Assembly (NCBI RefSeq): GCF_033958435.1
Contig: NC_134146.1
Location: 26,434,501 to 26,498,500 of the forward strand
DNA from: Carettochelys insculpta
Lineage: Eukaryota > Chordata > Testudines > Carettochelyidae
Reading direction: 5' to 3'
Length of the DNA: 64,000 nt
Below, one piece after another: positions 37,251-47,397 of the stretch. The notes under the pieces were generated by a model. The model was given only the letters and a program-made list of their open reading frames with translations. It did not search any database and was not told where the DNA came from. A program made the position numbers and the translations under genes. Positions within the stretch are counted from its first letter, which is position 1. Each line of letters begins with the position of its first letter.

Positions 37251-38569
37251 GTTATTGAGTTAGCACAAGCAGGAGAGGTCTGTGCAGTGAATCCAAAGGT
37301 TCCAACCCTGCTCATGACCCATAAGGGGGACAACAGGGGGACACATGATAATTTTTATTTTTTCAGTTTGCTTTCTTCAAAACCTAGGAAATTTCACACA
37401 CAACCTACATTATATTAAAAGACTGTTAAGACAGCAAAGTCGTCAAACACTACACAGTTAGGAAATGCCAGAATTAAAGTTACTTTGCTGCCTTAATTTA
37501 GCCTCCCTCCTCATGTACGTATATTATGAGAGTCTTTAATTACATGATCACACATGATTTCCCTGCCCCTCCCCTCAGGATGCCTGTTTCACTCAGTGCG
37601 CAGGCTAGAACTGCTTTGTGGATAGATTGGGGTTGTGTAGTAAAGGCTGTTCTCTGTAGGACCTCTACTCCCTGCCCTGAAATTGGAAGCTGTCTAGTGA
37701 ATGAGGCTGGGGATTGCAAGAAGGGGAAGGATGGTCTCACTATTAAGGCAGCTGAATGTGGGCCTGGAGAATAGGATGGTGTGGGGCAAACATGCCTGGC
37801 CCTGCACTTTGGGAGGTCCCTGTGAGGTCCAGGCTGGCCTAGGTTCTGGTAGAAGCCTGCTGGCAGCAGGCATCATGCCTACCCCTGCACTCACCAGCCC
37901 GCTCCACTCCCCTGACTCCCAGCCATGTCACTGGGGAACAGGGGGTGCCTCGGGGAAAGGTGTGGGACCACCCCTTGAACTCACCCCCAGTGGCAGGAAG
38001 GAAAATGATGGGGCTGGGAGTCAGCGGAGTGCAGCAGGGTGGGATGTAATACAGCATGTGCAAAATAAATTTTTACGTGCAACCCTAGTAGAAACAAAAA
38101 ACCTAGCACTGGGCACTCTGCTAATCAGCTGGGTGATATTTGACTGTCTTCTGAGCGGCTGCACAAGGGCACATCTTACAGCCAGACCACTGCTGTGGGC
38201 ACCAGGCCTACCCCGTTAGTCCCCTCTTGGCAGCAGGCCTGCCCCTTGCCCCTCTCACCCACAGTGTTTGGGGGGCATGCCCCTTGTACCACCCCAATTG
38301 TCTATGATTACAGGAGTCCCTGGAACTCTACTATTACTGAAGATGTCAATATTTGTGAAGCAATCTGTCACAACAGTGATGAGTCCATAAGGGAATTAAT
38401 AAATTTGTCTTCAGGAGAGACTTTGAATAATGTGCATCAAATAAGGCCCAGGACCACACACCAAACAATGAGGATAAACAAAATGTTTGAATAGTGTTGC
38501 CTGAACGGAGCCCCACCCCTCCTGTGCACTGAATGAAGCAAGGTCCCATGAAGAAATTAGTATGTGCTC

Positions 38570-38655
38570 ATAAAATACTAAAACTGGAAGGGACCTCAAG
38601 AGGTCATCATCCTGCCGTGAGGGCAGGGGGCTGGACTTGAAGTGCCATCTATATC
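38570..38655. repeat. SINE tail fragment
   Basis: AAACTGGAAGGGACCTCAAG, AGGTCATC and GGGCAGGGGGCTGGACTTG match the 3' region of the tRNA-derived turtle SINE, arranged as a short decayed mirror copy. Confidence 0.5.
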
Positions 38656-39036
38656 ATATATTGTGTAACTACACATATGAGCGCGAACGGGCCAAAGGGA
38701 GGTGGCATAGGCAACCTTATTTCTGGTATTTCCTGACTCTATAGTACTTGACTTTGCACCCATTGTTTTCTGTTAAAGTAACGTGTAAAACTAACTAAAG
38801 TGAACAACTCAAGCACATGGCTTTGAAGTCTGAATGAACAAACCCAATTTGTGTAACATGATGGTGCCTATTTCTTTTTCACACTAGGAGACCCATACAC
38901 CTAAAAGGGATGGCACAGTTGATAATAAATTAGAGAGCACTCATGGAAATCCATGTTCAATGAGAGAGCCATTCTGACTCTGACACACATTTTTGGTCAA
39001 AGTTCATTGTAACAGTCAAAAAAACCTCCAACTTAC

Positions 39037-39104
39037 AATCAACGAAGGTGGCCTGCTCTGCTGCCATGAAGGCAATCTGCTTTGCTATTTGTCTTTCCTG
39101 TTGC
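39037..39104 (-). CDS. ERICH6: ERICH6 exon, basic/Gln-rich helix
   Basis: Acceptor TTTGTGCTTTCTAG ends at 39105; one base (G) joins AG of the previous exon to give Arg. Then QQERQIAKQIAFMAAEQATF VD, one base left over, donor GATT|GTAAGT. The phase fits the exon at 42102-42259 exactly. The charged helix follows the 'AREKAYQR' segment as expected for this part of FAM194 proteins. Confidence 0.78.
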
Positions 39105-40889
39105 CTAGAAAGCACAAATATACAGAACATCAATTCCAAACATCTTTGAAAAGTACAAGTGCAATTCAGAGGTCCTTGTGGCAGTAATGAACATCAGCTG
39201 CTGTTTGACAGATATTTGGATTGGACTCCCCTCTTACTTACAACTGCAAGTAACTCTGTTGGTGACAGTGGAATGATGGCAATATGAAATCTGTGCACAG
39301 TAGGAGAACTGAACCTATTTGTAATAGGTTACTGTATGATGCAAAATTTGACTTACTTGATTGATCAGCTAAAAACTAATGTATGCAAATATACATCTTG
39401 TATGGAAGAGATCTGGCATCTTGCAAGATTATGGATGGATGGATAGAACATAAGAGAGAGTTCAGAATATGGAGTTATGGTGGCAGAGTTGGAAATTTCC
39501 TCTTCTGCTTATGAGGATATTCACTGTGGCGATAAAATGAAAACAATTCTGCCAGTAACACTGATGAGCTGGAAAAAAAAAAGAATTCTTAAGCTCAGAA
39601 CTCTGATGGGTCAAATAAAAGAAAGTCAGATCTGGTTTTATTTTGTGCTCAATGGCTGAGAAGTCTCATGAGCCCTAAATCAATAGACTGTGTGTCAAAT
39701 TTTAATTGTGTGAAGACTTCTACACTGCCATGAGTTATCTTGACAAGCCAACCCAACTTCAGAATGTGCAAAGCTTTTGAAACAGCTAGGGCTGGATTTG
39801 AAGATGGGATGGCTGGAATTTATCCAGACTGTGCAGATTTTTTAGTACAGAAAATAATGGCTTCCCTCTTGGAGTTTTGAATCTAGCACAGCTTCAGATA
39901 TGTTATGCTGGCTAAACATACTTCTGAAATCTGCTCAAAAATCTGTCCTAACAGCCTGTGCTGGGCAAGTCACGGCAGGAAGGGATTAGGAGGAAACAAA
40001 ACAGAAAATTGGGGGTTGTTAACTTAATGCTATTTTCCGATGTTATTCTTTTTATCTAAATTTATAATCTTAAATTTGGTACACAGTGCAGTATACTTAC
40101 ACTATGGGGTAGATAAACTGTAGAAATACATGGAACACCTACTGTAACTGAGTGTTCAGTGATAGAAATGTTCCTAATATTTTTGCCTGGCACTTTATTT
40201 TTGTTAAATTCACGGAGTTTGCCTCAGATATTTGCACTGAATTTTGGTTTCCTTTTAAGGGCAGAAAAACTAGACTCGTACAGTAAGAGGAGCAATAACA
40301 TGGATGACCAGTCCACACTGCAGTGGGGGTACCACTGTCCAATTAATCTCTTTTTATAACAGTTGTGCAGAGGTCTAGAATTCGTTGATCTGGTTATTAG
40401 CCTTCACTTTGGACAGGCAAAATTTCTACCAACGTCATCTCAAAGAATTAGATTGTACATTTGAGTAAAGGCATTAGCCTGTTTTCTGTGGTTGCCTGTA
40501 GCTACATCCTATTTTGCTTTCCTCCTCCTTCAAGAAAGGAGAGATTTCTATAAAGTCACTAATTCATTTGATAATACTTGATAGTGTTGCAGCCCAAGGT
40601 ATAGATTTAGCTTGGCAACAACAGACAAACTTTTTACTGTTTTCTCATTATCTTGCAAACTAGCAACCTGTTTTCTTGTCTTGTATAGCTGAAAGATTTG
40701 GGGAAGTTTCTGTATGGCTACTCATAGAAATATTATTTGTTGATAAAACCATTCAATACGTCCTTCTAAGCTGACCTTTCTAAATAGCAATACTGTGGGA
40801 TTGCAGGGCAGTTACCATCGATTTCAAATGCCACCCTGACACCAAGGACCTGACGTGATGTATATTAGGACCACCACTTGAAATTCTCA
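39105..40889 (-). other. ERICH6 intron; nothing recognised
   Basis: No exon accepted. A GGATGGATGGATAG microsatellite lies near 39432-39445. Confidence 0.5.
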
Positions 40890-41664
40890 CACAATTAACT
40901 CAAAATTAATCCCCATTTACAATTAATAGTGATTAATTACATCATTAAACAATAGCATGCCAATTCAAATTTATTAAATGTTTTGGATGTTTTTCTACAA
41001 TGTCAAATACATTTATTTCTATTACAAAACAAAATAAAAATGTACATTTCTCACCTAATTTTATTACAAATATTTGCACAGTAAAAATTATAAAGAAATA
41101 ACATGTTCACCTCATTCAAGTGCAGATTCTTCACTCTGAAAGTGTAATTTACAAATGTAGACTTTTTTTTTGGTGACATAACTGAACTCAAAACCAAAAC
41201 AATGTAAAACTTCAGAGCCTACAAGTCTACTCAGTCCTATTTCTTGTTCACCTGATCACAGAACCAAACCATCCAAAAATAAAATCAACCTTCTGTTCTG
41301 ACTCAGGTGATCAAATTGAACATGTGTCAGCCTGCTCTGCTTTGGATCATTATCGAACAGAATCAGTCACCACTATGGACACGTGCTCTGGCATGGTGGT
41401 TGATACAAGAAGGGACACAGGAATCTTTAGTGCATGTGGCGCACAAATGCCTGGCAATACCATCTACAACAGGGCCATGCGAACACCTGTTCTCATTCTA
41501 GGTGACACTGTAAACAGAGAATGGGCAGCGTTATTTCATACAAATTGTAACCAAACTTGTTTGAGTTACAGGCTGAACAAGAAGATTGCACAACAGTACT
41601 TGTATTAAGTCAATTGAAAAATACCATTTGTAATAAATATAAAGTGAGCACTGTACACGTGGGA
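40890..41664 (+). mobile_element. hAT transposon remnant
   Basis: It starts with an 'AACTCAAAATTAATCCCCAT' / 'ATTAATAGTGATTAATTACA' end and holds a shortened transposase C-terminus (41300-41600): HVSACSALDHYRTES, then in decayed form the dimerisation segment with NTIYNRAMRTPV and NREWAALFHTN. The internal part is deleted. The end, TAAAGTGAGCACTGTACACG, is a landmark of this abundant turtle hAT family. Confidence 0.7.
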
Positions 41665-41668
41665 TTTT

Positions 41669-41932
41669 GGCCGTGTCTACACTAGCCCAAATCTTCGAAA
41701 TAGCCATGCAAATGGCCATTTCGAAGATTACTAATGATTAAGATCTTTAAGATTACTAATGAAGCGCTGAAATACCTATTCAACGACTCATCAGCATGGC
41801 GGCTGCAGCATTTAGAAATTGCTGTGGCTCGCTGCCACATAGCTCATCCAGACGAGGCCCCTTTACGAAAGGGGCCCGGGAACTTCAAAATCCCCTTATT
41901 CCTATCTGCTGATATTATTTCTAAACCCAGGG
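41669..41932. mobile_element. Harbinger-type MITE, one half
   Basis: GGCCGTGTCTACACTAGCCC, ATCTTCGAAATAGCCATGCA, AATGAAGCGCTGAAATACC, TTTACGAAAGGGGCCCGGG and a CCCCTTATTCC centre. The mirror half is absent; the SINE at 41936 begins where it should continue. Confidence 0.7.
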
Positions 41933-41935
41933 TTG

Positions 41936-42090
41936 TGAGCTCAATCCCTGAGGGGGCCATTAAGGGATCTGGAGCAAATAGATTTAAAAACAAAAATCTG
42001 TCAGAGATGGTGATAGGTCCTGCTGTGAGAAAGGGACTTGACTCAATGACCTCTGAGGGTCCCTTCCCATTCTATGAGCTAGGTATCTCT
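41936..42090 (+). mobile_element. tRNA-derived turtle SINE, 5' truncated
   Basis: It carries AACCCAGGGTTGTGAGCTCA, ATCCCTGAGGGGGCCATTAA, GGTCCTGCTGTGAGAAAGGG and the tail ACTCAATGACCTCTGAGGGT. It lacks the A-box part. The tail stops about 10 nt from an ERICH6 5' splice site on the other strand. Confidence 0.85.
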
Positions 42091-42101
42091 TCAAACAGTA
42101 C

Positions 42102-42259
42102 CTCTGATATGCTTTCTCCCTTGCTTTCTGCCTGTCCACTTCACTGCCATGAGCTGCATGAGGATCAATGGAGATTGACTCTTTTCTAGCATTCTCATAA
42201 TTCTTTTTTTCAGTAACGACATACTCATAGAGATCCCGATTCTGCTCACAACAGAAATA
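42102..42259 (-). CDS. ERICH6: ERICH6 exon with FCCEQNRDLYEYV motif
   Basis: Acceptor CTTTGCTTTTCAG ends at 42260. Reads YFCCEQNRDLYEYVVTEKKN, YENARKESIS, then HAAHGSEVDRQKAREKAYQ, and leaves AG before donor GTACTG (42101-42096). The FCC(E)-x-YEYV segment and the HGSE..RQKAREKA run are typical for the region just before the FAM194 domain. The donor is weak at +4/+5 and sits next to a SINE. The intron upstream is only 79 bp. Confidence 0.87.
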
Positions 42260-42338
42260 CTGAAAAGCAAAGAGGTGGTGTTAGTGCAGCAGGGGATGAT
42301 TCAGGGAAAAGCTCCATTAACTCTTTCGTATCCCTTAC

Positions 42339-42440
42339 TGTTTCATAATCTTTAGAGGCTGGGTCAAGCTCTTCATAGGAAGGAAATCCTCTCAGCAAGC
42401 TGCCACAGTACTCGCATGCTGCAGTAGATTCCTCTTCTAT
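42339..42440 (-). CDS. ERICH6: ERICH6 exon with C-x2-C motif
   Basis: Acceptor CCCCCATTGTAG ends at 42441; 34 codons, phase 0 to 0: IEEESTAACEYCGSLLRGFP, SYEELDPASKDYET; donor ACA|GTAAGG. ACEYCG here with FCC in the next exon gives C-x2-C and C-C spaced by about 27 residues, a possible metal site. Confidence 0.87.
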
Positions 42441-42639
42441 CTACAATGGGGGTAGGAGAGGAAAACAAGGATCTGTGCGTTGAGGTGATGCCTCCTTTTC
42501 TAGAATAGGAGGATTATAAAGCATCTTGAAAATGACATGTTCAAAGTCTTTTACTTCAGTCTATGCATACGCAACTAACCTTCTGAGCTATCACAACAGT
42601 TTGAAGACTTGGCTCACTTTGACTTCCTAAGGAGATTGT

Positions 42640-43195
42640 TAAATATTCTCAGGCTATACCTATACTACTGTGGAAGATTGGCCCTAAGAGGTCTATCTTC
42701 TGGGATTTGATTTGGTGCATGCACAAAATGATGCTCAGGTCAAAGTGGACGCCTGTGCTCCTCGTGATAGGCAAGGAATAAGGAAGGCCGAAGGGAGAAA
42801 TGTTCCCGTTGACCTTACCCTGTGTAGACAGACATGGAAATCAACCACAGATATGCAATTTTGTAGCTAAAATTGACTTATCTGCAGTCTACTTCTATGT
42901 CTATTGTAGACTTAGCCTAAGGCCAGGTCTACACTAGACCTTAAAGTCAGTTGTAGATACTCAATTCCACCTACGCAATTGCCGTATCTGTCTGTCCTCA
43001 CTGAGAAAGGTCAGTGGGAGAAACCTCCCTGACTCCTCACGCAATTAAGGAGTGTAGGGGTCAACTGTCAACCCCTGATTGATTGTTTGATTTCACGTCT
43101 CCACTCTAAATTGAACCCTGGAAGATGGACTCTCATCGGGTCCATTTGCCAGGTAGTGGAGGGGTACCCTAAGTTATCCAATTTACTTCATTAGG
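42640..43195. repeat. Two adjoining MITE-like remnants in ERICH6 intron
   Basis: The first ends with GTGTAGACAGACATGGAAAT ... TCTATTGTAGACTTAGCC; the second starts AAGGCCAGGTCTACACTAGA at about 42920. They share segments with 984-1180. No coding capacity. Confidence 0.5.
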
Positions 43196-43459
43196 GATCT
43201 TGAAGAGCTGTCTAGCTTCTGCAGAGCTGGTGACAGAGGGATCTGGGCAGTATTGCAAATTTATTACATCAGTTCCTGGCAAAAAGTATTCTCAGGGCCT
43301 GTGTTTTCCCCTTCCTCTGTGGTTCCTGATTTATTTATTTCACAGGGTCTTTCTTTGTCCCAGCGCAACGGATAAAATCATTCAGATAAATTATGAGGTA
43401 TGATTCAAGGACAGTTCTAGTCCATGCATCACCATCTGTTTCTGGCTCCCAGTTCTTAC

Positions 43460-43609
43460 AGCATGATATTTAGATTGGCCATTATCTTCTCTCTGAAATA
43501 GTGTTGTCTCTGTTAGATAAACGTCTACCACTTTAGGGTTCCCAGGACTATGTACTGTGCGTGTATCATAATATATTGGGGTGCTAGAACAATATTTATA
43601 GCAGGGGTT
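43460..43609 (-). CDS. ERICH6: ERICH6 exon, VDVYLTETTLF segment
   Basis: 50 codons, phase 0 to 0: NPCYKYCSSTPIYYDTRTVH, then NPKVVDVYLTETTLFQRED and GQSKYHA; donor GCT|GTAAGA. I chose the acceptor GAGCTCTCAG (ending 43610) because only it keeps phase with the 44159 donor. The nearer site TTGTTCTAG (ending 43584) would leave one extra base. The first residues lie beside repeat sequence (43620-43700), so the exon edge is less certain than its body. Confidence 0.75.
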
Positions 43610-43619
43610 CTGAGAGCTC

Positions 43620-43910
43620 TTGAACTCAACTTGAAACTCTTTTTGTAATAGAAACCACTTCAAGCCAGGGGGTGCTGCAGCACCTCCCACGTAACTCACA
43701 CACTTATGACTGCAGTTCATTGTCCCTTGGCATGGCACCTACACCACTTACTGAGAGAAAGAGTAAGTCTCCTCTACAGCCATAGCTGAGAGCCAGTTGT
43801 TTTTTAGCTCAGACTATTGAGGCTCATGCAATAAACTCCAGCATTCCAAGCTTTGAGTCAGTCTGTCAGAGGTTACACCCACACCTCTAGTTCCAGCACA
43901 TATGTAATAT
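43620..43910. repeat. Repeat fragments in ERICH6 intron
   Basis: AGGGGGTGCTGCAGCACCTC, with CACCTCTAGTTCCAGCAC farther on, is a known dispersed vertebrate pattern, and 43785-43850 (GTTTTTTAGCTCAGACTAT, GAGGCTCATGC) resembles a tRNA-derived or MITE unit. Families not certain. Confidence 0.4.
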
Positions 43911-44134
43911 ATAAACTAAATTGAAAATGCATCTCTCAGTTTTAGTGAAAGAACTAGGTTTTTGCCCCAGAAATGTATCCTCAGCATGAAATAGTGTGGG
44001 GTACTTGTTCACTCTAATATATTTTGGTATGTGGATTACACATTTCAATGCCCTAGCAAATGACAGATGGCAGCATCCTACAGAGATTGAATTTTTGCCT
44101 CCTGTAGGTCTTGGGGGTTGGTATAAACACACTA

Positions 44135-44308
<174 letters not shown>

Positions 44309-44374
44309 TCAGCTCTTTTTCAGAGGGAAAATTAAGAATAAAATGTATAATTGTAGGAACCAGCAGAGCCATAC

Positions 44375-44433
44375 CTCCATGTCACACAAAACATCTAAGC
44401 TGCTGAGGTCTTGGGACAGGACTTCATGTATAT
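44375..44433 (-). CDS. ERICH6: ERICH6 exon, IHEVLSQDLSSLDVLCDME
   Basis: Strong acceptor TTGCTGCTACTCAG (ending 44434) and donor GAG|GTATGG. Only the frame with lead 2 is open, giving 19 residues that run in phase into the 44275 exon after a 99-bp intron. The lead of 2 does not fit the upstream donor at 44585, which leaves 2 bases. Confidence 0.62.
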
Positions 44434-44584
44434 CTGAGTAGCAGCAATGAGAATTAATTAGGGGAGACACTGTGTTCTAGGAGAGTGTTTCCTCCTAGCA
44501 TCATCTTGGGAGGAATTCCCCCCACCCCGGCTATTTAACTCCTCACACCCCCTGCCCCCCACTTCCTTAACACATACCACCTAC

Positions 44585-44660
44585 CTGGAACATCTCTGGA
44601 GCTTTTCAACACACTGCTCCTCAAACCACTCGTAGGGCTGTTCCCAATCAGTCTGAAGCC
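44585..44660 (-). CDS. ERICH6: ERICH6 exon, DWEQPYEWFEEQC segment
   Basis: After AACTGGGGAAG (ending 44661), GG completes AGG (Arg) with the A left over from the 46987 donor, then LQTDWEQPYEWFEEQCVEKL QRCS and AG, with good donor CAG|GTAGGT. The aromatic and charged mix looks like true coding. The frame agrees upstream but not downstream. Confidence 0.62.
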
Positions 44661-44859
44661 CTTCCCCAGTTTGGTGGGGGAGGGGAAATATAGGCTGTGA
44701 TCCCATACTGTACATAAACATGACCAATACAGTATGGGCTTAATTTTAAATATGGAATAGCCCCCTTGAAGTCAACAGAACTGCTCACTGCTAACGTTAA
44801 GCTATCAAGTGAAGTGTTGGATCAGGGTTATTGTGTCTATAGCAGTCACCTCTGCTGTC

Positions 44860-45215
44860 TTGAGAAGTCAGATCCTGGAAGCTAGAGATGGTGAAGCTGC
44901 TATTAAGTCTTCTAATCCATCTCCTGTCATTGAAAGACTAAATATAGGAAACAGTCTACACTTTAATATCCCAAGCAAAGGGGTTTCCACCACTCCCCTC
45001 AGACAGCTGTTCCCAGTCCAATAGGTATGGCTGGCAGGGAAGCATTGCTTGACATCCAATCACTATGCATCCTGTTACTCAGTCACATTTCCTTCTTCTC
45101 CTTCTATAACTCACCTTTCACCTTACTAGCTGCATCCTTCCTAACTTTGCAACAAGTCATATCCCTCCATTGTGGCTCAAAGAGGCCACGCTCCAAGTTC
45201 TTTGAATTCTTTTAA
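44860..45215 (-). mobile_element. CR1/L3-like LINE 3' fragment
   Basis: The plus strand reads TCTTCTAATCCATCTCCTGT and GGGGTTTCCACCACTCCCCT, the reverse complement of the ancient CR1/L3 3' region. Heavily decayed. Confidence 0.5.
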
Positions 45216-45284
45216 GACCTTCTAACCCCAAACCATTTGTGTCACTCTTTTGAGTTCCCTGCCCTTTGTCAGTATTATATTGGT

Positions 45285-45850
45285 CAGGGGCAGGCAAGAT
45301 ACAACCCATGGGCTGGATGCAGCCCTCCAAGCCTTTCCAATCCAGCCCATGGCCTGCCCTGCCAGGACCCTCAGGCATGGAGCATCCCCAGGGCGCTCCA
45401 TGTGGCCTTCTGTGAGAGGGGTGGAGTGGGGAGGGAGGAGAGGCTTTACACACTGCCTCCAGCCCCAGCACAATCTCTCAGCTCCTCAGGGCCACAGACT
45501 GGCCCATGGGAGCTGAGATTATACTGAGGGCAGTATGCAAAGCCTCCTCCCCACCTGCACTGTACAGCACAGTGAGCCACATAGCAGCTAGCCATTTTGA
45601 GTGGTCAGGGGCTGCAGCAGGCATAGAGCCTGTCTAAGGGTCTTGCTGGGCTCCTAGCTGAGAGCCACAAGCGCCTCCTGCCCAGAGCCTGCCTCTGGCA
45701 TCCATCCCCTCCTGCACCACACCCCTCCTCGCTCCACTTCACAACCCCTCACAAGCCCTGCACCCCTCTCCTGCATCTCTCCCCCCAACCCAGAATCCTC
45801 TCCTGCACTCGTACTGTCTCCTGGACCCTGCACTCCAATCCCAGTCAATG
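45285..45850. repeat. GC-rich DNA-element remnant and C-rich minisatellite
   Basis: 45285-45545 has GGGCAGGCAAGATACAACCC, ATGGGCTGGATGCAGCCC and the mirrored AATCCAGCCCATGGCCTGCC, an inverted pair. 45640-45850 has short C-rich units (CCCCTCCTGCACCACACCCC), the complement of the 7660-8080 type. Confidence 0.45.
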
Positions 45851-45959
45851 GTGGTTGTCTAGTAAAAGATAGTAGCTCACCCACCATATCTGTATTGTAT
45901 CCTGGGACCAACAAAGCTTCAGTAACACTGCAGACAACATTTGGGTGCCATAAAAATGT

Positions 45960-46400
45960 AAGCATTCCTGTAGTACCTTAAAGACTAAGAATTTTATTAG
46001 GTAATGAGCTTTCATGGGTAAGACCCACTTCATCAGGTTCTGGAGCAGAAATGAACAATCAGGGTAAATATAAAGGGAGGGGGAAGAGAAAGAAGAAAAG
46101 GGGGAGAAAAGAAAAAAAGGGGAGGGGGGAGTCATTAAGAGAACCTCTGGGAAGAGTAAATTAGGAGGGATGGCCACTATTCCTGAGAATATCAAAGGTG
46201 GGAAAATTGTCCTTGTGATGCGTAAGATAATTGAGATCCTTGTTGAGCCCAAGGTTAAACGTGTCAAACTTGCAAATGAATTCCAATTCAGATATTGTTA
46301 AGAATATTATTACGATATTAATGCCAGATTACAAAGGGAGACAGCTGAATTCCATTCCTGTTTAGAGGCTTTGAAGGTTATCTTCTATAGGGATATGATA
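45960..46400 (-). mobile_element. Penelope-like element 3' end, minus strand
   Basis: From 46310 to 46160 the minus strand carries the decayed end of a Penelope-type ORF (ELEFICKFDTFNLGLNK, LRITRTIFPP-like after frame change). The same segment appears on the plus strand at 62930-63050. It is followed by the terminal repeat 46050-45960 (CATGAAAGCTCATTACCTAA, TAAGGTACTACAGGAATGC). The terminal repeat contains a hammerhead-like core at 46036-46010. Confidence 0.65.
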
Positions 46401-46429
46401 ACTATGTATTTAGCCTGAGAGGTGTAGCC

Positions 46430-46640
46430 ATGTTAGTCTGTATCTTCACAAAATAAAGCAAGCAGTCCTGTAGCACTGTAAAGACTAACAGTATTATTTA
46501 TTTGGTGGTGAGCTTTTGTGGGAAAGACCCACTTCTTCAGATGTGGAGAAGTGGGTCTTTCCCCCGAAAGCTCATCACCTAATAAATAATATTGCTGTTA
46601 TTTAAGGTGCTACAGCACTGCTTGCTTTGTTTTAAGACTT
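46430..46640. repeat. Head-to-head pair of Penelope terminal repeats
   Basis: 46430-46530, read on the minus strand, and 46535-46640, read on the plus strand, both give GAAGTGGGTCTTTCCC then AAGCTCA..ACC..AATAAATAA and end near a TTTTGT-type tract. They meet at 46530, forming an imperfect hairpin. Confidence 0.65.
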
Positions 46641-46986
46641 TTTTTTTTTAATCTGCTGAGCCTTACCACCCAGAATGCTGTGCTGGGTATTCTTCTTACT
46701 AGCTGAATATGCTGCCATATATGAAATAATAGTTGTATTTAGAAGAAGTGCTATCTAGTAATTGCAACAAGGAGTTCTCTTGGATTTTGTTCCCAACTCT
46801 GACATTGACTTGCTTTAAAACCCAAGAGAAAATCACTAGTCTTCTGTCACATTTACACTTGCATAAAATAAGATTGGTTACTAGGCAGCTTAGATGAAAA
46901 ATGCTATAAATGTGTGATCACTACTACACATGTTGGCTCTCATATAGTAAGCTATAGGTACTTGAATTAGACAAGCCATTTCTTAC

Positions 46987-47040
46987 TTGTTTTCCTACGG
47001 ATACGTTCATAAATCCAGCTTGTTTCTGTCTGCATTGACA
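46987..47040 (-). CDS. ERICH6: ERICH6 exon, TETSWIYERIRRKT
   Basis: Acceptor GTAGGAATTTCAG ends at 47041; TG completes TTG (Leu) from the previous exon, then SMQTETSWIYERIRRKT and one base; donor CAA|GTAAGA. A more upstream AG (after CCTGTAG) would create TGA and is excluded. Phase fits both neighbours. Confidence 0.66.
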
Positions 47041-47291
47041 CTGAAATTCCTACAGGTTTCTTGTGAATTGAATGATCCACATCAGAGGTTTTTCTTTCAC
47101 TACATATAAAACAAAATTAAAGTTAATCATGTATGGTAGCTGCAAAGAAGTTGCTTTTGAAAATCTATTTACACAGGAGGGTTTTTTGTCCCCCCAACTT
47201 GAGTATTTATTATTAGAATTTAGAGTAACACCTGTATGTAGGAATAAAGGCCTAGAAACATTTTTGCTATCTGTATGATTTATAGACTTAC

Positions 47292-47397
47292 ACTCAGCCA
47301 AGTCAGTCTCTGAAGGTCTCAAATGAACTAGAAAATAAAAATGTCCTGAAAAGGAGCCTTTGAGATTAAAACATGAAAAACTCAGATCAACTTCTCT
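47292..47397 (-). CDS. ERICH6: ERICH6 exon, FLVHLRPSETDLAE
   Basis: Acceptor CTTGCTTCTTAACACAG ends at 47398; phase 0 start, as required by the 50273 donor. 35 codons: REVDLSFSCFNLKGSFSGHF, YFLVHLRPSETDLAE, then T; donor GAGT|GTAAGT. Inner AGs (after CTTTTCAG or TTTCTAG) do not fit the upstream phase, so the longer exon is preferred. Confidence 0.66.

Noticed and set aside
37091..37333. Candidate for the missing ERICH6 exon (PLPADFTEIIGPT...)
   Set aside because: The segment continues into CR1-type sequence at 36780-37090 and lacks usable splice sites.
40139..40342. Minus-strand segment with donor AGT|GTAAGT near 40100 as an ERICH6 exon
   Set aside because: No phase fits the neighbours (42102 and 39104 already join in frame), and the translation has no family features.
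43460..43583. Shorter version of the ERICH6 VDVYLTETTLF exon (acceptor TTGTTCTAG)
   Set aside because: It leaves one extra base that does not fit the 44159 donor; the acceptor at 43610 keeps phase.
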